The position numbers and the translations under genes were made by a program. Source: Marinilactibacillus kalidii (GTDB lineage: Bacteria; Bacillota; Bacilli; Lactobacillales; Carnobacteriaceae_A). From it: a DNA stretch of 64,000 bases. The stretch lies in assembly GCF_017599325.1 (NCBI RefSeq), contig NZ_JAGFVM010000043.1, positions 17,787-81,786 on the forward strand, given 5' to 3'. The first letter of the stretch is position 1, and each line of letters starts with the position of its first letter. Below the pieces are notes generated by a model that saw only the letters and a list, made by a program, of their open reading frames with translations, was not told where the DNA came from and did no database searches. Shown piece by piece: positions 7,525 through 17,581 of this stretch.

Positions 7525-9246
7525 TTAAGGTAATTCGACACCGTCAGTAACTTCTTTCAAGTAACCATGTTTTGGAATTTTGTTTTGTTTTTGGAATGGA
7601 TAACGCATCCCGAGCGTGTGTTTCGCTATCTTCGTTGAATGATCTGACATTCTTTCAAGATTCGATACAATATCCACAAAAAGGATCCCATCGGAAGGTA
7701 ACCCGATACCTTTGTTTAAGCGTTCAATAAATTTACTACGAATATCGTCTTCCAATTTATTGACTTCTTTTTCTCGTTTCAAGACTTTACCCGCTAGCGA
7801 GTAACTATCTTCTGAGAAGGATTTAACAGCATCTTTGATGTTCTCTTCAACAAGTTCAAATAAATGAACAAGATCCTCATCAAAGAATACCTTATCTCCT
7901 TTGTTGTAATTCTTGTTATGTTTTTTATTAGCTTTAACCGCTTCTTGAATATTTTTAATGACATTTTCTGAGTGATCACCGATTCGCTCGAGATACTTCG
8001 TTACATCCACTAATTGTGCATGTTCAGCCGAGTTTTGAATAGGTAGATCTTCTACTGAAATCAGCATTAAATATTCTGTTAAGTGAACGTCGATTTTGTT
8101 GACGACTTCTTCTAATTGCAGCGTGTTGATCCGACTTTTATCGTCTTGTTTTTTATAATAATTAAACATTGATTTATATTCTTCCGTAACAAATTCACCC
8201 ATTTGCTGTATTTCTAATTTGGCTTGGTTCAAGGCAATGGATGGTGCTGTTTGAATAATCGAATAATCTAGATTTGAAGAATCGTATTCAATCAATGCAT
8301 CGTCTCCTGGAACAAGTTTCGTTACGATCGCTGCGATCTGACTAATGAACCACATTTGTATCAGAACGTTGAATACGTTGAACATACCGTGCGCAAAGGC
8401 TATTTGCATCGCTGCGTTTAATCCAAATTGCACAGATAAGAAACTGACTAAGCTTGTAAATGGATTTAACAGTAATAACACGATCACTGTTCCTGACAAG
8501 TTAAAGATCACGTGTGAAGCAGATGTTCTTCTTGCTGCTACACTTGCGCCGATAGCAGCTAGTATTGCTGTGATCGTTGTACCGATATTGCTTCCGAATA
8601 AGATCGGTAATGCCGCTTCAAGTGTCATACTGCCTTGGCTATACAATTCTTGTAATATACCAATCGTTGCAGATGAACTTTGTAGCATGAATGTGAAAAG
8701 TGTTCCTGAGATTACTCCTAGGATTGGGTTATGTGATAAAGTAACCATCGCGTCTGTAAAGACTGGCAAGTCTTCTAGCGGTCTCAATCCATCTCCCATT
8801 AACTCTAATCCATAGAACAAGGCACCAAAGCCAAATATGACTTGACCCATACTGTTCACGAATGGTCGTTTGAAGAAGAATAAAAGCAAGGCACCAAATG
8901 CAAGAATCGGCAGTGCATAAGCACCGATGTCAAAACCAATGATGAATGCTGTGATCGTTGTTCCAATATTGGCACCCATGATGATCCCAATAGCCTGTTT
9001 TAATTTCATAAATCCGGCACTTACAAGACCAACTGTTAAAACAGTGGTTCCACTACTACTTTGAATCAATACCGTAACGACGATTCCGGCAAGAACTGCT
9101 CGGAAAGGCGTTGATGTAAACTTATTTAAAATATCACGCAAATTATCTCCAGCTGAGCGTTGAAGGCCATCTCCCATATATTTCAAACCAAAAAGGAAAA
9201 TACCTAGCCCGCCTGCGAACTGAAAAATGATTTGTTGTATATCCAC
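7525..9246 (-). CDS. Na+/phosphate cotransporter family protein with PhoU-like domain
   Basis: A 573-residue protein. The first 310 residues hold the two inverted Na/Pi-cotransporter repeats, each with its QSSS motif (QSSSGTTVLTVGL and MLQSSSATIGILQ). The remaining part, after about residue 340, is a soluble helical PhoU-like domain (KYLERIGDHSENVIKN and LERMSDHSTKIAKH repeats). Such NptA/YjbB-type proteins move phosphate, often outward, and the PhoU part is thought to sense or gate. The gene is monocistronic with a 550-bp upstream region. Confidence 0.92.
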   Translation of the reverse strand: MDIQQIIFQFAGGLGIFLFGLKYMGDGLQRSAGDNLRDILNKFTSTPFRAVLAGIVVTVLIQSSSGTTVLTVGLVSAGFMKLKQAIGIIMGANIGTTITAFIIGFDIGAYALPILAFGALLLFFFKRPFVNSMGQVIFGFGALFYGLELMGDGLRPLEDLPVFTDAMVTLSHNPILGVISGTLFTFMLQSSSATIGILQELYSQGSMTLEAALPILFGSNIGTTITAILAAIGASVAARRTSASHVIFNLSGTVIVLLLLNPFTSLVSFLSVQFGLNAAMQIAFAHGMFNVFNVLIQMWFISQIAAIVTKLVPGDDALIEYDSSNLDYSIIQTAPSIALNQAKLEIQQMGEFVTEEYKSMFNYYKKQDDKSRINTLQLEEVVNKIDVHLTEYLMLISVEDLPIQNSAEHAQLVDVTKYLERIGDHSENVIKNIQEAVKANKKHNKNYNKGDKVFFDEDLVHLFELVEENIKDAVKSFSEDSYSLAGKVLKREKEVNKLEDDIRSKFIERLNKGIGLPSDGILFVDIVSNLERMSDHSTKIAKHTLGMRYPFQKQNKIPKHGYLKEVTDGVELP

Positions 9247-9802
9247 TATTTTTACTCCTCCATATTATGCATTGCGATTTTTGATGATGGATAACTTGAT
9301 GCTGCGGTATAAACCTGCAACGTTCGAATTCAGAGTTTCCATCTCCATCTTAAATGTTGCTTTACAATAAATGAACAGAAAATTTACAAATTAGAAAATT
9401 TTTATTTATTTATTGTTCGAATTCCTACGCAGAGCATAACAGAATTCTTTACGTCTCACGAACGATTCATCTATAAACGAAGACAAACCGACGTCTTTGA
9501 TTGATCGTTCGGAATAAATTGTTATCTCTCGTTTCGTTTCCGCTTACATTAGATTAATTATCGTTGTTGCGTTCTCTGGTAATTCCCAATAAATTTTACA
9601 GGTTGTTCACATAAAGTTAACAATTAACTGGTTTGGTTATTTCTCTATTTGTTTCTCGCTACTTAAGAATCTCACACTTCTAACTATTCATTCGTTATCG
9701 TGTAAAATTTAGGAAAAAGATTCGTTAATGCTAACTTTTCTTGCTATCCATTTGCTAAAATGGGTTCATTACATCTTTAAAGGAGTGTTGAGGTAAGTGA
9801 AA
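9247..9802. other. Divergent intergenic region with a nested inverted repeat
   Basis: No coding potential that I can support. It separates two divergent genes and must contain both promoters. Between 9459 and 9511 there is a nested dyad: outer arms CGAACGAT/ATCGTTCG (8 bp) and inner arms AAGAC/GTCTT. This could be an operator or an RNA hairpin; nothing decides between them. TAAAAT at about 9759 is a possible -10 for the rightward gene. Confidence 0.4.
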
Positions 9803-11065
9803 ATGACCTATACGAAAGCAGAACATAGTTGGATGCTTTATGACTGGGGACAATCAGTGTTCTCTATTATTGTCACAACAGCGATTTTTCCAATTTATTA
9901 TAGTAATGCCGCATCTCAATCTGGTGTTTCAGAGGTCAATGCCACTCCTTATCTCGGCTATACGATCTCAGCCTTTACGCTTATTCTAGCGATTCTAGCT
10001 CCCATACTCGGCACGATGGCAGATACCAAAGGATTTAAAAAGAAGTTTTTTATTAGCTTTTTCGTGCTTGGCACACTTGGTACATTCGCTCTAGCTTTTG
10101 TACCACTTAACCATTGGCTCTTATTATTGATTGTTTATGCGATCGCTTCTATTGGTATGGCAGGCTCAAATGTATTTTACGATGGTTTTTTAGTCGATAT
10201 CACGAAACCTGAACGCATGAACCGAATCTCTTCTAGAGGATTCAGCTTAGGCTATATTGGGAGCTGTATTCCATTCGTCATTAGTATTGCGATCATTATG
10301 TTAGCGCAAAATGGCTTTCTTCCTTTTTCTGTTACGACTGCGACTCGATTCTCTTTTATACTAGCAGCTACTTGGTGGATCGTCTTTAGTGTCCCCATGT
10401 TAAAAAACGTCCATCAATTGTACGGAATCGAGCGAGAACCAAAGTTATTAAAAAGCAGCTTGAAGCGCTTGTTGAATACCTTTAAACAATTAAAACGATA
10501 TCAAGCAGCTTTTCTATTCCTGATTGCCTATATGTTTTACATTGATGGTGTGGGAACGATCATCGCCATGTCTACAGCTTACGGTACCGACTTAGGCCTG
10601 AATCCTACAGACTTATTGATCGTATTGCTGGCTGTTCAAATCGTTGCTGCGCCTTTCGCGATTCTTTACGGGCGACTGGCTGATCGTTTTCCAGGCAAAA
10701 CGATGATCTATGTTGCGATTATTGTTTATTTATTTGTCTGCATCTACGCTTTTTTTATGGATAACTTAGTTGATTTCTGGATATTGGCTATGCTGATCGC
10801 GACTTCTCAAGGAGGAATTCAAGCATTGAGCCGTGCTTATTTCGGAAAAATCATTCCAGCTGATAAAGCCAATGAATTTTTTGGCTTATATGATATCTTT
10901 GGCAGATTCGCTTCCATATTTGGACCTAGCTTAGTTGCGATAATTACGCAACTAACAGGGCAATCAAATTACGGGGTTTTCAGTTTGATCATCCTTTTCT
11001 TGATTGGTTTTTATGTGCTGACTAAGGTGCCCGAAACAAACACTAGTATGAAGACGACTGCCTAA
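9803..11065 (+). CDS. MFS transporter, UMF1/Atg22-like family
   Basis: A 420-residue permease with about 12 transmembrane helices. It begins MTYTKAEHSWMLYDWGQSVFS; the WMLYDWG(Q/N)S motif is the hallmark of the UMF1 group related to the yeast vacuolar effluxer Atg22. An internal basic loop (residues about 205-235) divides the two six-helix halves. These bacterial proteins may export amino acids or drugs; the substrate is not determinable here. GAGG nine bases before the ATG favours this start over a GTG two codons upstream. It ends in a strong hairpin. Confidence 0.88.
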   Translation: MTYTKAEHSWMLYDWGQSVFSIIVTTAIFPIYYSNAASQSGVSEVNATPYLGYTISAFTLILAILAPILGTMADTKGFKKKFFISFFVLGTLGTFALAFVPLNHWLLLLIVYAIASIGMAGSNVFYDGFLVDITKPERMNRISSRGFSLGYIGSCIPFVISIAIIMLAQNGFLPFSVTTATRFSFILAATWWIVFSVPMLKNVHQLYGIEREPKLLKSSLKRLLNTFKQLKRYQAAFLFLIAYMFYIDGVGTIIAMSTAYGTDLGLNPTDLLIVLLAVQIVAAPFAILYGRLADRFPGKTMIYVAIIVYLFVCIYAFFMDNLVDFWILAMLIATSQGGIQALSRAYFGKIIPADKANEFFGLYDIFGRFASIFGPSLVAIITQLTGQSNYGVFSLIILFLIGFYVLTKVPETNTSMKTTA

Positions 11066-11095
11066 AACAATGTAAGCTTATCCTAACGATAGACA

Positions 11096-11134
11096 AAAAG
11101 AGGCGACCCTTTTTAAAGGAGTCGCTTCTTTTAT
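11096..11134. terminator. Bidirectional terminator after the MFS gene
   Basis: Arms AAAGAGGCGAC and GTCGCTTCTTT with flanking A and T runs, between the convergent MFS and M20 dipeptidase genes. Confidence 0.8.
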
Positions 11135-11144
11135 TGTGTCCATT

Positions 11145-12512
11145 TTATTTTCCAAACGCTTGAAGTAAGTACGCCATATGAGCGGATCCTTCAAAAAAGT
11201 CTTTCAATCGAACAGATTCATTTGGTGCATGCGCTCTTGAATTTGCCCAGCCACATCCGCTGCTAAGAACAGGCAAGTTCAAATACTTATCGAAATTATA
11301 CATCGGACCTGTTCCAGCATTATTCGGTGATAAGACGATTTCAGTCTGTTCTCCATAAGCTTTTTGAGCAGAATCAACCACTACATCGACAAAACCATTT
11401 GTCAAATCAGAACGGAATGCTTTTTGCCCTTTGATCAAATCAAGTTTTACTTCTTCAAAACCATGTTTATCCAAATGTGCTCGAATCAATTCGTGGATTT
11501 TTTCTGGATCTTGTCCTGGAACGATTCGACAATCTAATTTCGCTGAAGCGGCTCTGGGTAATACTGTTTTTGATCCTGGTCCAGTATATCCGGAAATGAA
11601 TCCACAAATCGTCATTGTCGGATAAAACGCCAGTGCTTCATTCGGTGTCCAGTCTAAATCTTTTGTAATCAATGGATGCTTCAATCCGTATAAGGCTTGT
11701 GTTTTTTCAGCATCGAATGGTTTACGTGCGACGACTTCTTTTTCAAAATCAGTCGGTGGTGTAATGTCATCATAGAATCCTTCCACAAGCACTTGGTTAT
11801 CAGCCGTTCTCATACTCGCTAAGGCTTGTGTCAATCGCCATGCAGCATTGTCCACGACCGCACCGATCGAAGAATGAATATCGACATCTGCACTTTCAAC
11901 AGATAAGTCGAAATAAGCCATCCCTTTGATGCCTGCCTCGATAACATAGTTTTCTTCTTCATCTTTTCCACCAAACTCCCAGATACAAGCATCACTTTTA
12001 AACAAGTCAGCGTATTTTTCTAAATATGCTCCAAGTGACGGACTTCCGTTTTCTTCTTCGCCTTCAATCAGAAATTTCACATTACACGGTAATCCTTCTT
12101 CTGAATCTAAGAGCGCTTCGATCGCATTCAGTCGCACCATTAGGTTGGCTTTATTATCTGCCACTCCACGACAATATAAGATACCCTCTCGCACAGTTGG
12201 CACAAATGGCTCGCTATCCCACTCATCAATCGGATCTTCCGGTTGAACATCGTAATGATTGTAGAACAAAAGTGTTTTTTCACTATTGCCTTTATCACCT
12301 GCCGGGAAATACCCATATACCACTGGATTCCCCCCTAGATCATCCAGTACCTGAACTTCTCCACCAGTCTTTTCAAGCATTTGTTTAACATACTGGACAG
12401 TTTCTGGTATTTTTCTGTCTTGAGTAGAAACAGAATCCAGTCTTAAGTAATCGAAAAATTCATCCATTCGTTCATCTATCACATGTTGTAATTTTTCTTC
12501 TAGTTTCACCAT
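11145..12512 (-). CDS. M20-family dipeptidase
   Basis: A 455-residue zinc metallopeptidase of the M20 (ArgE/DapE/CNDP) family. Metal-site landmarks are YNHYDVQ (His and Asp), GVADNKANL (bridging Asp), and EGEEENGSPSLG (catalytic Glu and metal Glu), with a dimerisation lid in the middle. Such cytosolic enzymes split di- and tripeptides. It lies just downstream of the peptide-import operon but behind that operon's terminator, so it probably has its own promoter and finishes the job of degrading imported peptides. Confidence 0.9.
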   Translation of the reverse strand: MVKLEEKLQHVIDERMDEFFDYLRLDSVSTQDRKIPETVQYVKQMLEKTGGEVQVLDDLGGNPVVYGYFPAGDKGNSEKTLLFYNHYDVQPEDPIDEWDSEPFVPTVREGILYCRGVADNKANLMVRLNAIEALLDSEEGLPCNVKFLIEGEEENGSPSLGAYLEKYADLFKSDACIWEFGGKDEEENYVIEAGIKGMAYFDLSVESADVDIHSSIGAVVDNAAWRLTQALASMRTADNQVLVEGFYDDITPPTDFEKEVVARKPFDAEKTQALYGLKHPLITKDLDWTPNEALAFYPTMTICGFISGYTGPGSKTVLPRAASAKLDCRIVPGQDPEKIHELIRAHLDKHGFEEVKLDLIKGQKAFRSDLTNGFVDVVVDSAQKAYGEQTEIVLSPNNAGTGPMYNFDKYLNLPVLSSGCGWANSRAHAPNESVRLKDFFEGSAHMAYLLQAFGK

Positions 12513-12559
12513 TTATCTTCTGCCTTCTTTCAACGGATTATCGTACTCTTCGTTTTTCC

Positions 12560-12641
12560 CAAAATATAAAAGCTGCTTTCAAAAAGGCTACCGGGTTCGC
12601 TACTTCACTGAAGTCCGGTAAACACATTTTGAAAACAGCCT
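12560..12641 (-). terminator. Terminator of the opp operon
   Basis: Long leftward hairpin: GGCTGTTTTCAAAA and TTTTTGAAAGCAGC outer arms with an inner TTACCGG/CCCGGTAG stem, then TTTTAT. It follows the oppF stop codon by about 20 nt. Confidence 0.75.
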
Positions 12642-12662
12642 CCAATCTTTTAACGTTTTTTA

Positions 12663-13643
12663 TTACGCGTATTTCTGACCTTCTCGTAATAGTCGTTCTC
12701 GTTTTTTACGGTAAACTTCAATCTCATTTTCATGACAATAGATATAGTGATCCGGTGCGATTTCATGCAAACTGACTTTATGCATATCTTCGTATTGATG
12801 ATATTTTGGATCATATTCCGTTCTCACACGATTTCGTTCATTTTCCGGATCGGGCGTCGGAATCGCTGACAAAAGCGACTCGGTATAAGGATGCAAAGGT
12901 GCTAGATACAACTCATCTGCATGCGCTACTTCCAACATACGACCACTGTTCATAACCCCAATGCGATCACTGATATATTTCACCATAGACAAATCATGCG
13001 CGATAAACAAGTAAGTTAGATTATTTTCTTCTTTTAATTCTTTCAGTAAATTGACTACTTGAGCTTGTATGGAAACATCTAGCGCTGAAATCGCTTCGTC
13101 AGCAATTATGAAGTCTGGTTCTACTGCTAATGCTCTAGCAATCCCCACACGCTGGCACTGACCACCTGAAAATTCCTTTGGATAACGATTGGCAAATTCT
13201 TTACTCAAACCTACCGCTTCCAACAATTCATAAACACGTTCTGTTCGTTCTTTATTATTTTTATAAAGACCATGAACTTTCAGTGCTCCACCAACGATAT
13301 CCTTAACGGTGATCCTTGGATTCAATGAAGCGTATGGATCTTGAAAAATCATCTGCATAGATTTTCTAAAATCTAACAGTTTTTTTCGTCCATGAATTTT
13401 AGCAATATCTTGTCCTTTATAAAGGATTTGACCATCTGTGAAATCGCCTAGCTTGATCAACGCTCTTCCGGTTGTTGATTTGCCACTACCCGATTCTCCT
13501 ACTAGCCCGAATGTTTCGCCCTCATAGATAGTGAAGCTGACGTCGTTGACTGCTCTGACTTCTGTTTTCTTTCCTTCATTGAAATATTGCTTGAAACCTG
13601 TGATTTCAACGATTGGTTTTTTCTCTTTAACCTCTGCTACCAA
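12663..13643 (-). CDS. oppF: Oligopeptide ABC transporter ATP-binding protein OppF
   Basis: A 326-residue ABC ATPase with Walker A GESGSGKST (about 53-61), signature FSGGQCQR, Walker B ending in ADEAISALD, and the C-terminal oligopeptide/dipeptide extension containing LHPYTESLLSAIPTPDP. It pairs with OppD as the heterodimeric motor of a peptide importer. Its start lies inside the end of oppD (17-nt overlap). The C-terminus continues into a Cys/His-containing tail (HYIYCHENEIEVY) seen in some OppF proteins. Confidence 0.95.
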   Translation of the reverse strand: MVAEVKEKKPIVEITGFKQYFNEGKKTEVRAVNDVSFTIYEGETFGLVGESGSGKSTTGRALIKLGDFTDGQILYKGQDIAKIHGRKKLLDFRKSMQMIFQDPYASLNPRITVKDIVGGALKVHGLYKNNKERTERVYELLEAVGLSKEFANRYPKEFSGGQCQRVGIARALAVEPDFIIADEAISALDVSIQAQVVNLLKELKEENNLTYLFIAHDLSMVKYISDRIGVMNSGRMLEVAHADELYLAPLHPYTESLLSAIPTPDPENERNRVRTEYDPKYHQYEDMHKVSLHEIAPDHYIYCHENEIEVYRKKRERLLREGQKYA

Positions 13644-14721
13644 CTACTTCACCTCCAACGTGGCGCTCATTCTTTTTTTCAGCATACAAGCGTTCATATT
13701 TCTGTTTCCGTCTAACAACTTCTGCCGGTGGTGTTACACTTGGTGCTTCTGGATGCAGTAGCCATGTCTTGGCATAATGCGTATCCGTCACTTTGAACAT
13801 TTCTGGCTCTTTTTCAAAATCGATTGCTAGCGCAAATTCATTTCTTGGTGCAAATGCATCTCCTTCAGGTGGATGTAACAAATTTGGTGGTGAGCCTGGA
13901 ATATTGTAAAGATCCGTTTGGTGAATATCCAGCGTCGGCATGGAAGCCAACAGCCCCCAAGTATAAGGATGCATCGGATTATAGAAAATCTCATCCGCTG
14001 TACCGATCTCAACAATTTGACCTGCATACATAACCGCTACTCGGTCTGCCATTTGTGCAACAACACCTAAGTCGTGCGTAATAAAAATGATCGATGTATC
14101 TAAATCTTTTTTCAAATCATTCATTAAATTTAAAATTTGCGCTTGAATCGTTACATCTAGTGCGGTCGTCGGTTCATCTGCAATCAAAATCTTTGGTTCA
14201 CAAGCAAGGGAAATGGCGATCATACCCCGTTGTCTCATCCCACCTGAAAATTGATGTGGATAATGCTTATGCGTTTGCTGAGGATTTTTGATTCCCACAA
14301 GTTTCATTAATTCGATTGCTTTTTGAGTGGATTCTTCTTTTGTTAATCCCTGATGTTTCATCATGGGTTCTGCAATTTGTCTGCCGACTTGCATGGTTGG
14401 ATTCAAAGAGGTCATTGGATCTTGGAAGATCATGGCAATATCATTTCCACGAATCTTCTGCATTTCTTTATCTGAAATCGTCAGTAGATCCTTGTCTTCG
14501 AATAAGATCTGGCCACTTTCGATGATAGAATTCTTTTCAGGGAGTAATCGATTGACAGCTTTCGTAGAAACAGACTTTCCTGATCCAGATTCGCCAACGA
14601 TTGCGAGTGTTTCCCCTTTTTTTAGTTCAAAATTCACACCTCGAACAGCTTGGACTTTACCTTCAAACGTTTTAAAGGAAATGGCTAAATCCTTTACTTC
14701 CAGCACATTCGTGTTATCCAT
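13627..14721 (-). CDS. oppD: Oligopeptide ABC transporter ATP-binding protein OppD
   Basis: A 364-residue ABC ATPase. Walker A is GESGSGKS (about 43-50), signature FSGGMRQR, Walker B ILIADEPTTALD, and the C-terminal region has the MHPYTWGLLASMPTLD peptide-transporter motif. In homologues this tail binds an iron-sulfur cluster, but no obvious four-Cys set is seen here. It sits between oppA and oppF in a leftward operon and provides energy for peptide uptake. Confidence 0.95.
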   Translation of the reverse strand: MDNTNVLEVKDLAISFKTFEGKVQAVRGVNFELKKGETLAIVGESGSGKSVSTKAVNRLLPEKNSIIESGQILFEDKDLLTISDKEMQKIRGNDIAMIFQDPMTSLNPTMQVGRQIAEPMMKHQGLTKEESTQKAIELMKLVGIKNPQQTHKHYPHQFSGGMRQRGMIAISLACEPKILIADEPTTALDVTIQAQILNLMNDLKKDLDTSIIFITHDLGVVAQMADRVAVMYAGQIVEIGTADEIFYNPMHPYTWGLLASMPTLDIHQTDLYNIPGSPPNLLHPPEGDAFAPRNEFALAIDFEKEPEMFKVTDTHYAKTWLLHPEAPSVTPPAEVVRRKQKYERLYAEKKNERHVGGEVVGSRG

Positions 14722-14812
14722 CTTTTACACCTCTATCTTCCTTTTCATACTATCGCTTATGCGCCCGTTTAAACGAGCGCTCAGCGACTTCAACTACTGA
14801 TCTTTCATTTGA

Positions 14813-16489
14813 TTATTCTGGATTCAATGACCATTCGTGTACATTGTATAGTGATCCTGCCCAGTACTCATTGATCCCACCATCCAAGTAATCGACTTGA
14901 ACTGAGAATTGAGAGTCAGAGTACAATGGTGCAATGACCGCTTGATCTTGCATATATTGTTGTAGCTCTGTATAAATCGGTAATCTTTCTTCGAAACTTG
15001 TTCCTTCATTTCCTTTTTCTAGCAATTCATCGATTTTCGGATCAGCAAGTCCTGAATTATTTGAACTAGCACCTGTTTGTACGTAAGTGGAAACGTTAGG
15101 ATCTACTGTATGACCATATCCCATCATACCGATATCGTAATCAAGATCTTGCGCTACTTGTAGCCATGTCGGGAAATCATATTGTTGAATCTCTACTTCT
15201 ACACCAATTTCGCCCAACCATTGTTGGATCAAGTTAGCGTTTTGCTCTCTGACCGCATTACCTGTAGGAACACCTAATCTCAACGTTTGCGTAAAGTCAA
15301 AGTCAGCATCTTCTAACATTTCTTTTGCTAATTCCGGATCATATTCAAGTGGTTGAATCTCGTCAGTATTATATGGACTTGCTGACGTATACATACCACC
15401 GATTACTTCTCCACGACCTTCAAGTAGATTATCAACAGTCAGTTGACGATCTAGTGCATGGATGAAAGCTTTACGAACTTCTGGATCTGGGAATACCTCG
15501 TTATTGATGATCATGTACTGACCATTGAAACTTGGGTTTTCAACTACTTCCAGTCCTTCGATATCTTCAAGCAGTGACACATCTTGAATCGGTACCATAC
15601 CGATACCTCCACCTGCAGCCATATGAAGATTACCTGCTTGGAATTCTGTTACAAGGGCAGTACCATTCATGATACGACCATAAATGGTTTCAATTTTTGG
15701 TGCGCCTCTATAGTAGTCTGGATTTGCTTCTAATTGAACATAGTTATCATTGTCATACTTAACAAATTTATATGGTCCGCTGAATACTGAAGGTTGTGTT
15801 GCTGCTTCAGAGTTTGAGATTTCAGAAGGTTCTAGTTCTCCAAAGACATGTTCTGGCGCAATCAGCACATCAAACCCTACAAATTCTTGGATCAATGCCA
15901 AATCGACAGGTGATTTCGTTTTCAGTGTTAGAGATTTATCTCCCGTTACTTCAACACCCGATAGTTCTGTCGCGCCTTCTTCAAGGACACCTGAATCATC
16001 TGTTCCTTCAATCATGGCAATTCTTGTACCGAGTGATGTTTCAACTTCTGGATTCGCAATCGCGTTCAGTGTAAAAGCAACGTCATTAGCTGTTACAGGT
16101 TCGCCATCTGTCCAGTTCGCATCTTCATTGATTTCAATTTCGAATGTCTGATTATCAGAAGTATCAAATTTAGAAGCTAACGCATTGTCCCAAGCATCAG
16201 CTTCTGGCATAACCAGCAAACTGTCATACATGAATCGTTGAATCCACTTGCCACTGACACCTGGCGCGTAAAACGGATTAAAACTATCTGGTGCGTTTGT
16301 CATACCAATCATTAACGTACTTGTATCGCCCGCTTCAGCTTGTGGTACATCTCCTTCACTTTCACTATCAGCGCCACCTTGTGCCGCATCATCTGGACCA
16401 GGTACATCACTATTACCGCAAGCTGCTAGGACTATCGTCGAAGCAAAAATCGTTGCCCCATATTTTAATCTCGTTTTCCAATTTGACAT
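14813..16489 (-). CDS. oppA: Peptide-binding lipoprotein (OppA-like, SBP family 5)
   Basis: A 558-residue lipoprotein: signal peptide with lipobox VLAAC (Cys24), a strongly acidic Gly/Asp/Glu-rich linker, then the family 5 solute-binding fold starting at TLMIGMTNAPDSFNPFY. Length is in the normal 530-600 range. It captures peptides outside the cell for the OppBCDF importer. Two amidohydrolases of the same operon hint that the ligand may be an N-acylated or otherwise modified peptide, which is inference. A 120-nt gap separates it from oppC. Confidence 0.93.
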   Translation of the reverse strand: MSNWKTRLKYGATIFASTIVLAACGNSDVPGPDDAAQGGADSESEGDVPQAEAGDTSTLMIGMTNAPDSFNPFYAPGVSGKWIQRFMYDSLLVMPEADAWDNALASKFDTSDNQTFEIEINEDANWTDGEPVTANDVAFTLNAIANPEVETSLGTRIAMIEGTDDSGVLEEGATELSGVEVTGDKSLTLKTKSPVDLALIQEFVGFDVLIAPEHVFGELEPSEISNSEAATQPSVFSGPYKFVKYDNDNYVQLEANPDYYRGAPKIETIYGRIMNGTALVTEFQAGNLHMAAGGGIGMVPIQDVSLLEDIEGLEVVENPSFNGQYMIINNEVFPDPEVRKAFIHALDRQLTVDNLLEGRGEVIGGMYTSASPYNTDEIQPLEYDPELAKEMLEDADFDFTQTLRLGVPTGNAVREQNANLIQQWLGEIGVEVEIQQYDFPTWLQVAQDLDYDIGMMGYGHTVDPNVSTYVQTGASSNNSGLADPKIDELLEKGNEGTSFEERLPIYTELQQYMQDQAVIAPLYSDSQFSVQVDYLDGGINEYWAGSLYNVHEWSLNPE

Positions 16490-16612
16490 GAAAATCTCCC
16501 CTTAACTCTATATGATTTAACTTAAAGCCAACGCGTTACCCCTAACGTTTGTCGTCTGCTTCTATCGAATCTTTTTCATGAAATCCTTTAAGTCCGTAAA
16601 TAATGCTTTGTG

Positions 16613-17569
16613 TTAACCTTTATTTTCCCCTTCAATCGCTTCTCTCAAACCTTCACCAATGAAGTTGATCGATAATACGGCAATGAAAATCAAGATGCCG
16701 GCTGGAACCCATCTCCACGGCTCAGCTGTTAGTACACGAATCGACTGGGCTTGTGACAAGATATTTCCCCAACTCGGTCTTGGTGGATTTACACCAACAC
16801 CCAAGAAACTTAGCGACGCTTCCGTCAGGATTGCAGTTGCGATCCCAAAGGTTGCATTAACAAGAATAGGTGACAATACATTCGGTAGAATATGGATAAA
16901 CAAAATACCTGGTGTAGAATAACCGGTTGCTTCTGCTGCTAAAACGAAATCCTGTTCCTTCAATGTAAGGACTTGTCCTCTGACCAACCGACATAATGGC
17001 GGCCAGCTGAGTAAGCCAAGTACGATCGTTACGACCCAGATACCTGATCCAAGTAGCGAAACAAGTGTCAAGATAACCAAGAAAAATGGAAATGACATGA
17101 ATGCTTCTGTAATTCTCATGATCACTGCATCAATAAAGCCACCAAAGTATCCAGAAACTAAACCAAGTACGGTTCCGATCACGACATAAATGGCCACCGA
17201 ACAAATCCCAACGGTCATCGACACTTGCGTCCCATGAATCAATCGTGATAAAACATCACGACCGGTATCATCTGTCCCTAAAAAGAAATTATCATAAGGG
17301 GCTGCTCGAAAGAGTCCCACTGAACTATCTCTTGGGTAAGGTGCGATTTGCGTAGCGAATATTGCGACAAGAATCATCGTGACAAACACCGCTAGACTAA
17401 CGACCGCTACTTTATTTTTAAAAAATCGTTTTGCAATTGTTTTGGCGTAGCTATCGCCATCAGTAATCACTTGCTCCGCCGCTACACCGGGGAAATTGGC
17501 ACGTTCATTGGCATCCACTAAATGAAATAATGAATCTACCTGTTTATTTCTTCCTACATTTTGAGCCAT
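16613..17569 (-). CDS. oppC: Oligopeptide ABC transporter permease OppC
   Basis: A 318-residue membrane protein. After a hydrophilic 50-residue N-terminus there is the OppC_N helix, then the binding-protein-dependent transport domain with the EAA loop (AAEATGYSTPGILFIHILPN). The C-terminus INFIGEGLREAIE is typical of OppC/DppC. It forms the pore with OppB, 12 nt upstream in the operon. Confidence 0.95.
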   Translation of the reverse strand: MAQNVGRNKQVDSLFHLVDANERANFPGVAAEQVITDGDSYAKTIAKRFFKNKVAVVSLAVFVTMILVAIFATQIAPYPRDSSVGLFRAAPYDNFFLGTDDTGRDVLSRLIHGTQVSMTVGICSVAIYVVIGTVLGLVSGYFGGFIDAVIMRITEAFMSFPFFLVILTLVSLLGSGIWVVTIVLGLLSWPPLCRLVRGQVLTLKEQDFVLAAEATGYSTPGILFIHILPNVLSPILVNATFGIATAILTEASLSFLGVGVNPPRPSWGNILSQAQSIRVLTAEPWRWVPAGILIFIAVLSINFIGEGLREAIEGENKG

Positions 17570-17581
17570 GTCTTTCCCCTC